A DNA stretch of 18,063 nucleotides from an uncultured Haloferula sp. (GTDB lineage: Bacteria > Verrucomicrobiota > Verrucomicrobiae > Verrucomicrobiales > Akkermansiaceae): NCBI GenBank assembly GCA_946885645.1, contig CAMPGU010000051.1, positions 1 through 18,063 on the forward strand. The letters are read 5' to 3'. Below are positions 1-5,912 of the stretch, one piece after another (positions within the stretch are counted from its first letter, which is position 1; each line of letters begins with the position of its first letter). The position numbers and the translations under genes were made by a program. The notes under the pieces were generated by a model, which was not told where the DNA came from, made no database searches, and worked only from the letters and a program-made list of their open reading frames with translations.

Positions 1-158
1 ACCGGTGGGGGTGGCGGCGGCAGGTCCGGCATGGGTGCCGCCGAAGGGGGCGGAGGAGGCGGGAGATCCGGCGGCGGAGGCATTGCCGGCGGCGGGGACG
101 ACGGAAGATCGGGCGGAGGAGGGACGGACGACTGCGGCTTCTCTGGCTCGTTTTCCAT
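1..158 (-). CDS. N-terminus of a proline-rich protein (truncated by window edge)
   Basis: A minus-strand reading frame starts at ATG 158-156 and is still open at the window's left end, giving 52 complete codons. After an acidic start (MENEPEKPQSSV) the sequence is almost entirely proline, with three DLP or PDLP blocks separated by runs of four to six prolines. This looks like a disordered N-terminal extension ahead of a folded or membrane domain outside the window. The frame is also open upstream of this ATG, and no Shine-Dalgarno sequence is visible, so the exact start is uncertain. The gene lies 92 nt downstream of the small membrane protein gene on the same strand. The family cannot be named from this fragment. 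The glycine-rich frame on the opposite strand is the mirror of the proline codons. Confidence 0.6.
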   Translation of the reverse strand, partial: MENEPEKPQSSVPPPPDLPSSPPPAMPPPPDLPPPPPPSAAPMPDLPPPPPP

Positions 159-230
159 GACTTTAACGGACTCTAGCAGAAGTCCGCGCCGCGGTCGAGA
201 AGCAATCGAAATCCGGCCGCGGGCTTTGGG

Positions 231-250
231 AGCGCGGCCTTCTCCGCGCT
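231..250 (-). terminator. GC hairpin just after the stop of the small membrane protein gene
   Basis: Perfect 7-bp arms AGCGCGG (231-237) and CCGCGCT (244-250) enclose a 6-nt loop, one base after the minus-strand stop codon at 251-253. The position suits a transcript 3' end or transcription attenuation. No T-run follows on the minus strand, so this is not a standard intrinsic terminator and may be chance in GC-rich DNA. Confidence 0.3.
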
Positions 251-640
251 TCAGAAGCCGATCATCGAAACCAACTCCTCGTCGCTGTAGTCGCCGAGGT
301 GGTCGGAAGCGGCGAGGAAGACCTCGGTTTCATAATCGTCCTGAAGATCCGCGAGGGATGAATCCCCGGGAACCGCGACTACCCCCCCGGGAGAACCGCC
401 ACCGGGCTCCTGCTGGAGCGTGAACATCAGGGCCACCAGCGCGGCCGCACCGGCCAGCGCGCCCCCGAAGGAAACAGGGAGGAGCAGGCGGGACCACCAG
501 GGCTTGGCAGGGGCCTCCGATCGTGCAGCGCGGACGACATCCGCGGCGAAATTCGGGCCCGGGCGGTGGGCGCTACTCTGCCGGAGGAGCTCCCAGACGG
601 GGTCCTTTTCAAAATCGCCGGAGGAATGATCGCGCTTCAT
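251..640 (-). CDS. Small single-pass membrane protein, anti-sigma-like architecture (hypothetical)
   Basis: The 129-residue protein has a charged N-terminal half (about residues 1-46), one hydrophobic segment at about 50-74 (SRLLLPVSFGG onward to ALMFTL), and a short acidic C-terminal tail. This layout resembles the short membrane partners found beside ECF sigma factors in Verrucomicrobiota, but there is no zinc-finger HxxxCxxC motif and no sigma factor next to it here. The role is therefore unknown. It lies 66 nt downstream of queE on the same strand and could be co-transcribed with it. The ATG at 640-638 is preceded directly by the pyrimidine-rich CCCTCC rather than a Shine-Dalgarno sequence. 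Codon use and GC content match its neighbours, so it is probably a real gene. Confidence 0.7.
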   Translation of the reverse strand: MKRDHSSGDFEKDPVWELLRQSSAHRPGPNFAADVVRAARSEAPAKPWWSRLLLPVSFGGALAGAAALVALMFTLQQEPGGGSPGGVVAVPGDSSLADLQDDYETEVFLAASDHLGDYSDEELVSMIGF

Positions 641-706
641 GGAGGGCAGGGACGCAGTTTCTGGAGCGGGAAACCGGCTTGCGAGGCAAAAGTTGCGCCG
701 GAAAAT

Positions 707-1459
707 TCAAACTCCGCGCCGGTCGCCCCACAGGCGGACGTGCAGCCGGTCGCAGAATCGCCAGCCGTGAAGCAGGCAGCAGGCCACCACGTCGGGCGCG
801 TGCTCGTCCAATTCCACGGCGGTCCGGCCCTCCGGCATCACCAGCACCCGCTCCGGCGGAATGTGGAATTTGCCGGTAAATGCCGCGATCTCCGCGACAT
901 CCGCCGCACCGCAGGCGACGAATTTGAACCACGCTTTCGGATCGGCGGCGAAGGCCTCGATCACCGCAGGCACCGTGCGTAGCCGCTCTTCCATCCCGGA
1001 ATTGGCCAGCTTCGGCGAGACGTTGAACTGGTTCACCGCGGCGCGGAATTCCGGCCCCGGCATCTTCGTCCCGTTCGTTTCCACTTCGAAGACATAGCCG
1101 GGATCGATCGCCCGCAGCCCTGCCATCACCTCCAGCCAGCCTTCCTGCTGGAGCAGGGGCTCCCCGCCCGTGAGCACCACCCGCCGGCAGGGCAGGGCGG
1201 CCACGCGCGCCACGATATCCGCGGCCGGGATCTCGAGGGTGACATCGGCCTTGCGGTGCTTGCGGTAGGCCGGATCCGCGTCCTTGTCGTGTTTCCACGG
1301 CGTGCCCTCGAAATTCCACGTGTGGTCCGTATCGCACCAGCGGCAATGAAGGTTGCAAAGCGATGCCCTCACGAAGACCGCTGGCAAGCCGGCGGAAACC
1401 CCTTCACCTTGGAGGGTGAAGAAGATTTCCGGGCCGTCGTTCAGGCGCGCGAGGAGCAT
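707..1459 (-). CDS. queE: 7-carboxy-7-deazaguanine synthase QueE (radical SAM)
   Basis: The 250-residue protein matches QueE, the radical S-adenosylmethionine enzyme that converts 6-carboxy-5,6,7,8-tetrahydropterin to 7-carboxy-7-deazaguanine in the cytoplasm, on the route to preQ0, queuosine and related modified bases. Seen in the sequence: an N-terminal substrate-loop region with FTLQGEG (14-20), the 4Fe-4S cluster motif C35-x3-C39-x2-C42 followed by DT, the SAM-binding GGEP (98-101), VETNGT (about 127-131) and SPKL further on. The length is usual for the family. No queC, queD or queF gene is present in the window. The start is supported by a 12-nt all-pyrimidine run directly against the ATG; no Shine-Dalgarno sequence is visible. 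It is divergent from the adenosyltransferase gene across 120 nt that hold a long inverted repeat. Confidence 0.93.
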   Translation of the reverse strand: MLLARLNDGPEIFFTLQGEGVSAGLPAVFVRASLCNLHCRWCDTDHTWNFEGTPWKHDKDADPAYRKHRKADVTLEIPAADIVARVAALPCRRVVLTGGEPLLQQEGWLEVMAGLRAIDPGYVFEVETNGTKMPGPEFRAAVNQFNVSPKLANSGMEERLRTVPAVIEAFAADPKAWFKFVACGAADVAEIAAFTGKFHIPPERVLVMPEGRTAVELDEHAPDVVACCLLHGWRFCDRLHVRLWGDRRGV

Positions 1460-1485
1460 GGGAAAAGAGAAGCCGCCGATTCTCC

Positions 1486-1554
1486 ATCTTCCAATCCCAA
1501 TCCGGGGAAATGGGGGCCTCCTCCTTCAGCCGCCTCGATTGGGGATTGGAAGAT
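1486..1554. repeat. Long imperfect inverted repeat between queE and the adenosyltransferase gene
   Basis: The left arm 1486-1502 reads ATCTTCCAATCCCAATC. The right arm 1537-1554 is its reverse complement with one extra G, GATTGGGGATTGGAAGAT. The 34-nt spacer (1503-1536) is G-rich and then C/T-rich. Either strand could form a stem of about 17 bp with one bulged base, and the right arm continues into further ATTGG-like units (1560-1570). It occupies the centre of the divergent region, where promoters of both genes must lie. It could be a regulatory structure, a dispersed repeat element or a transcript leader hairpin; the sequence alone does not decide. Confidence 0.7.
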
Positions 1555-1579
1555 CGGGCATTGGTGATTTATTCCCCCC

Positions 1580-2104
1580 ATGAGCATCATCACCGGCCGC
1601 GGGGACGAAGGAGAGACCGACTTGCTGTTCGGCCGCCGCATTGCCAAGACCGCCCTGCGGGTGGAAGTGCTGGGCTGCGTGGACGAGCTGAATGCCGCCC
1701 TGGGACTCGCGCGCGCCGCGGGCGCGACTCCCGAAGCGGAGGCCATCATCGACCGCGTGCAGGATTCCTTGATCGGTTTGATGGGTCATTTCGCCTGCCA
1801 GCCGGGGGATGAGGAGCGGTACCTTGCCGCAGGCTTTTCAGCCGTCGGGGCGGAAGATTTGGACTGGCTGGTCGCCACCGCACGGGATTTCGAGAAGCGG
1901 GGCATCGTCTTCAAGGGATGGGCGCGGCCCGGCGCGGATCATTCCCTCGCGCGCGCGGGTCTGGATTTCGCCAGGACCACGGCACGCCGTGCCGAACGGG
2001 CCGTGCTGAAACTTCACGAAAGCGGCGAGGAAGTGCCGCAGGTGCTGCGCCTCTATTTCAACCGTCTGTCGGATCTGATGTGGATCCTGGCTCGGGCGGC
2101 CTGA
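1580..2104 (+). CDS. PduO-type ATP:cob(I)alamin adenosyltransferase
   Basis: The 174-residue protein belongs to the PduO/MMAB family of corrinoid adenosyltransferases, which transfer the adenosyl group of ATP to cob(I)alamin to make coenzyme B12. Seen: the N-terminal phosphate-binding segment TGRGDEGETDLLFGRR (about 5-20), the family signature RVEVLGCVDELNAALGLARA (27-46) and the C-terminal helix motif YFNRLSDLMWILAR (about 159-172). The length is normal and the protein should be a cytoplasmic helical-bundle trimer. The ATG at 1580 follows TTCCCCCC and has no Shine-Dalgarno sequence. No other cobalamin gene and no cobalamin riboswitch is visible; the 120-nt upstream gap is too short for the usual riboswitch. 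Its last 47 nt overlap the tail of the opposing Smr-domain gene. Confidence 0.92.
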   Translation: MSIITGRGDEGETDLLFGRRIAKTALRVEVLGCVDELNAALGLARAAGATPEAEAIIDRVQDSLIGLMGHFACQPGDEERYLAAGFSAVGAEDLDWLVATARDFEKRGIVFKGWARPGADHSLARAGLDFARTTARRAERAVLKLHESGEEVPQVLRLYFNRLSDLMWILARAA

Positions 2105-2387
2105 GGATTACCCAGGTGGCTCCCCAGCCGCCCGCCGCGGCGGGGTAGTGGAACTCCTGCACCTCCGGGAGCTTGCGCAGGAGCGAGTGGACGCTCTCCC
2201 TCAGCGTCCCCGTGCCTTTGCCGTGGATCACGCGCACCCCGCGGATCCCCGCGCGTTGGCATTCCCCGAAATATTCCGGCAGCAGCTCACCGATCTCCGA
2301 GGGGCGGAAGAGATGGAGATCCAACTCGTTGGTGATGGGTACCGGGTGCGGTTCGTCGTTCATTTCACGCGGGTTGTTGCCGGGCAT
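2058..2387 (-). CDS. Smr-domain protein (MutS2-type C-terminal nuclease domain)
   Basis: This 109-residue protein consists almost entirely of one Smr domain, the DNA/RNA endonuclease module also found at the C-terminus of MutS2. Seen: the N-terminal DLHLF motif (LDxH type, about 23-27), the core GIRGVRVIHGKGTGTLRESV (about 48-67) with the conserved HGKGxG, and a late aromatic-glycine segment. Stand-alone Smr proteins have been linked to ribosome rescue and RNA cleavage in other organisms; that role here is inference. The start may be ATG 2387 or the internal ATG at 2363. The first is favoured because AGGAG lies about 13-17 nt upstream. The 3' end overlaps the converging adenosyltransferase gene by 47 nt, so each transcript is antisense to the other's tail. 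Confidence 0.88.
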   Translation of the reverse strand: MPGNNPREMNDEPHPVPITNELDLHLFRPSEIGELLPEYFGECQRAGIRGVRVIHGKGTGTLRESVHSLLRKLPEVQEFHYPAAAGGWGATWVILRPPEPGSTSDPTDG

Positions 2388-2390
2388 GAT

Positions 2391-2404
2391 GAGTTCAGGA
2401 ACTC
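2391..2404. promoter_or_regulatory. Short palindrome GAGTTC-AG-GAACTC upstream of the Smr gene
   Basis: A 6-bp inverted repeat with a 2-nt centre lies 4-17 nt upstream of the Smr start at 2387. It could be an operator or a small leader structure overlapping the AGGAG-like sequence. The half-sites resemble GTTC/GAAC repressor sites, but the spacing is 2 rather than the 4 expected for LexA, so no regulator is assigned. Confidence 0.3.
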
Positions 2405-2465
2405 CTGTATTTTTGCCTTTGCAACGGGGCCTGCATCGCTTAGTTCTCCCGCCCGCCGTTAAAAT

Positions 2466-2541
2466 GGTGGCCGTAGTTCAATGGTAGAGCCCCAGATTGT
2501 GATTCTGGTTGTTGCGGGTTCGAGTCCCGTCGGTCACCCCA
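2466..2541 (+). tRNA. tRNA-His (anticodon GTG), with encoded G-1 and CCA
   Basis: A full cloverleaf can be drawn. The acceptor arms GTGGCCG (2467-2473) and CGGTCAC (2531-2537) pair with one G-U. The D stem is GTTC/GAGC, the anticodon stem CCAGA (2492-2496) with TCTGG (2504-2508), and the loop TTGTGAT holds anticodon GTG at 2499-2501. The T arm has the TTCGAGT loop. The extra G at 2466 faces C73 at 2538, the G-1:C73 identity pair of histidine tRNAs, and CCA is encoded at 2539-2541. A run of six T (2546-2551) follows closely and may end transcription. It sits between the Smr gene and rnc, 64 nt before the rnc start. Confidence 0.97.
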
Positions 2542-2605
2542 CCTCTTTTTTCGGGAACTTTGAGTGTTCCGGTTGGAAGGGGCGGAAATAATCGGCTGAT
2601 TTACC

Positions 2606-3292
2606 ATGGAAAGCCTCGAGAGTCGCCTCGGATACAAATTTCGCAATTCGCTTCTCCTTGCCGAAGCGATGACCCATCCGAGCCTCGCCTACGAATCCCA
2701 ACGGCCGCATTTCGACAACCAGCGGCTGGAGTTCCTGGGCGACGCCGTATTGCAGCTCATCCTCACGGAAGACCTCTACAGGATGTTCCCGGATTTCCCG
2801 GAGGGACGTCTCACGAAGCTCCGTTCGCAGCTTGTCTCGCGGCGGGCCCTGGCGCGCTTCGCGCTGACCATCGACCTCGGCAGCTATGTGCTCCTGGGCA
2901 AGGGGGAGGAGGCCACCGGCGGCCGCCGCCGCATGTCCACCCTGGCGGATGGCTTCGAGGCCCTGATCGGCGCGGTCTATCTCGATACCGGCTACATCGG
3001 TGCCCGCGATCTGGTGCTGCGGCTGTTCCAATCCGAGATCGAGGCGCTCGCGGGCAGCCCCGAGGAGCGCAATCCGAAGGGCGAGCTGCAGGAGTGCCTT
3101 CAGGCGATCTCCCCGCAGGCGCCGAACTACCGCATCCTCGGTGAAAGCGGCCCTGATCACCGCAAGGTCTTCCAGGCCGAGGTCTCCTGGAAAGGACTGA
3201 TCCTCGCCGTCGGCAAGGGGAAGAGCAAGAAGGAGGCCGAAGCGAGGGCCGCCGGAGAAGCCCTGCGCGCACGCGTGTGGGAAAAGGAGTGA
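2606..3292 (+). CDS. rnc: Ribonuclease III
   Basis: The 228-residue protein is RNase III, the double-stranded-RNA endonuclease that processes rRNA precursors and structured mRNAs. The catalytic domain (about 1-148) shows the signature QRLEFLGDA (39-47) with metal ligands E42 and D46, and the second acidic pair D115 and E118 in LADGFEALIG. A double-stranded-RNA-binding domain follows (about 155-224), ending in the typical GKGKSKKEAEARAAGEAL. The length and both domains are complete. The ATG at 2606 is the first possible start, because an in-frame TGA lies two codons before it. No Shine-Dalgarno sequence is visible. No era or acpP gene, common neighbours elsewhere, lies beside it. Its stop codon overlaps the outer arm of a palindromic element. 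Confidence 0.97.
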   Translation: MESLESRLGYKFRNSLLLAEAMTHPSLAYESQRPHFDNQRLEFLGDAVLQLILTEDLYRMFPDFPEGRLTKLRSQLVSRRALARFALTIDLGSYVLLGKGEEATGGRRRMSTLADGFEALIGAVYLDTGYIGARDLVLRLFQSEIEALAGSPEERNPKGELQECLQAISPQAPNYRILGESGPDHRKVFQAEVSWKGLILAVGKGKSKKEAEARAAGEALRARVWEKE

Positions 3293-3352
3293 AGTAGCGC
3301 GACATGCCATGTCGCGCCTTCCCGGCACGAGGGGGGAACGCCGTCCTACTTC
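3291..3352. repeat. Nested palindromic intergenic element
   Basis: Outer inverted arms GAAGTAG (3291-3297) and CTACTTC (3346-3352) enclose a near-terminal perfect palindrome: GCGCGACATG (3297-3306), one C, and CATGTCGCGC (3308-3317). The remaining 28 nt are C/G-rich. Two nested symmetries of this kind in a 62-nt intergenic patch are typical of REP-like or MITE-like dispersed elements, not a simple terminator, and no T-run follows. The left arm begins inside the rnc stop codon. Only one copy lies in this window, so its dispersed nature is inference. Confidence 0.55.
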
Positions 3353-3353
3353 C

Positions 3354-3389
3354 GGAAAAAGGGCGACCCGCGGAAACGGATCGCCCTTT
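3354..3389 (-). terminator. Intrinsic terminator of the long minus-strand array
   Basis: Perfect 9-bp arms AAAGGGCGA (3358-3366) and TCGCCCTTT (3381-3389) enclose a loop that can itself pair CCG (3368-3370) with CGG (3377-3379). On the minus strand the hairpin runs into TTTTTCC. It lies 22 nt beyond the stop codon of the sugar isomerase gene and is therefore the likely end of that transcript. Confidence 0.75.
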
Positions 3390-3403
3390 GAAAATCGCAA
3401 AAG

Positions 3404-3420
3404 AAGGCCGCTCAGGCCTT
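3404..3420 (-). terminator. Small hairpin over the isomerase stop codon
   Basis: Arms AAGGCC (3404-3409) and GGCCTT (3415-3420) with a 5-nt loop span the TGA at 3414-3412. On the minus strand the stem is followed by CTTTTGCGATTTTC. It stands just ahead of the stronger terminator and may help end transcription or protect the mRNA end. It could be coincidental. Confidence 0.3.
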
Positions 3421-4272
3421 CATCTTGGAATACGCGCGCAGGTAGCCCACGCACTGCGCGATCTCGGTGACGTTCGTCTTCCAGTTGTGCTCGTATTCGA
3501 TCGTCACGTTGCCGGCGAAGCCATGCTTGCGGACTTGGTCGAGAATCGCCGCGTTGTCGATCACGCCGGTACCGAAGGGCCGGTCGTGGGTCCACTTGCC
3601 CACCACTTCCCGATCCTTCATGTGGAAGGCATGGACGCGCGGACCGACCTTCTTGATCACTTCCAGGGGATCCAGTCCCGAGGTGGCCCAGTGGCCGAGA
3701 TCGGCGCAGTAGCCGATGTTCGCATGCCGGTCCTTGATCGCGTCCCAGATCTTGTCCGGGTTCCATAGCGAGGTCGGCTTCGGGTGATTGTGGAAGCAGA
3801 CCTTGATGTCGTATTCCTTCGCGAGCTTCTCCAGCGTGTCGAGCGCCTCCAGCGACTCGGTGGTCACGCCGTAGAGACCCATCTTCTTGGCGAACTCGAA
3901 GGTTTTACGTGCCTCCGCCTCGTCCTTGGAAATGCCCGTGACGCCGAAGTTCACCGGCGTGATGCCGTGCTTCTTCGCGTGGTCGAGGAGCTTCTGGATA
4001 TTTTCGTCGGAGAGATCCGGGTCCAGCTTCGTGTCGCCGAGATCGCCGCCGATCTTCTGGCCGGGGAAAACCTCCACCGCGCTCGCACCCGCCGCCGAAG
4101 CCATCTGGATGGCCTCCCACAGCGTGAACTCCTTGAAGGACCAGCACTGTACCGAGATGGTGAATCCGGCGGCGGTAAGAGCCTCCTGCGGGACCGGCTT
4201 GCCATGCGAACGCATCGCGAGCAGGGCCGAGGCGGCGGGAACCATCGTGAAAAGCGAGCGGCGTTTCATCAT
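3412..4272 (-). CDS. Exported sugar phosphate isomerase/epimerase-like TIM-barrel protein
   Basis: From ATG 4272 the 286-residue protein begins MMKRRSLFTMVPAASALLAM, a Sec- or Tat-like signal, followed by a xylose-isomerase-like TIM barrel (AP_endonuc_2 fold, about 36-280). Candidate metal ligands are E139 (TTES), H161/H163 (FHNH), D191 (CADLGHW), H217 (AFHMKD) and E259 (IEYEHN). Family members isomerise or epimerise sugars and inositol derivatives; the substrate cannot be told from sequence, and a signal peptide on this fold suggests periplasmic action. The frame is open further upstream to 4398, but 4272 is preferred because the signal peptide starts there and TTTTTCCTCC abuts the ATG. It follows the DUF1501 gene by 147 nt on the same strand and may be the operon's last gene or have its own promoter. 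A terminator follows. Confidence 0.87.
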   Translation of the reverse strand: MMKRRSLFTMVPAASALLAMRSHGKPVPQEALTAAGFTISVQCWSFKEFTLWEAIQMASAAGASAVEVFPGQKIGGDLGDTKLDPDLSDENIQKLLDHAKKHGITPVNFGVTGISKDEAEARKTFEFAKKMGLYGVTTESLEALDTLEKLAKEYDIKVCFHNHPKPTSLWNPDKIWDAIKDRHANIGYCADLGHWATSGLDPLEVIKKVGPRVHAFHMKDREVVGKWTHDRPFGTGVIDNAAILDQVRKHGFAGNVTIEYEHNWKTNVTEIAQCVGYLRAYSKMKA

Positions 4273-4419
4273 GGAGGAAAAATACGCCGCCCCAACGCGC
4301 CGTGGCGAGGGATTCTTTCCACCCGAAAGAGCGATGACAAGCACCCGGGAGCGTGGGGCCTCCGGCCCGGAGAACCGTTCAGCCGATGTGGCTTTCACCT
4401 ATTGTCGGGACTCCGCCCC

Positions 4420-5895
<1,476 letters not shown>

Positions 5896-5912
5896 GGGAA
5901 GAGACGGGATCG

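Noticed and set aside
31..423. Glycine-rich plus-strand frame resembling a PE-PGRS-type protein
   Set aside because: The glycine runs are the reverse complement of proline codons in the minus-strand gene that starts at 158. The rest is antisense to the small membrane protein.
1460..1579. Cobalamin or preQ1 riboswitch in the queE/adenosyltransferase gap
   Set aside because: The gap is too short for a cobalamin riboswitch, and I could not draw the small preQ1 pseudoknot. The inverted repeat there has no resemblance to either.
2391..2404. LexA (SOS) box upstream of the Smr gene
   Set aside because: The GTTC/GAAC half-sites are separated by 2 nt rather than 4, so it does not fit the known LexA spacing; it is retained only as an unassigned palindrome.
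2466..2541. tRNA-His as an integration (att) site
   Set aside because: No integrase, no repeated tRNA 3' end and no mobile gene content were found next to it; rnc follows directly.
2552..2572. Hairpin GGAAC/GTTCC after the tRNA as a terminator
   Set aside because: The stem is only 5 bp, and the T-run lies upstream of it on the plus strand, so it is not in terminator order.
2534..3766. 410-codon minus-strand open frame across rnc
   Set aside because: It crosses a clear RNase III gene, the palindromic element and the terminator, and has no recognisable domain.
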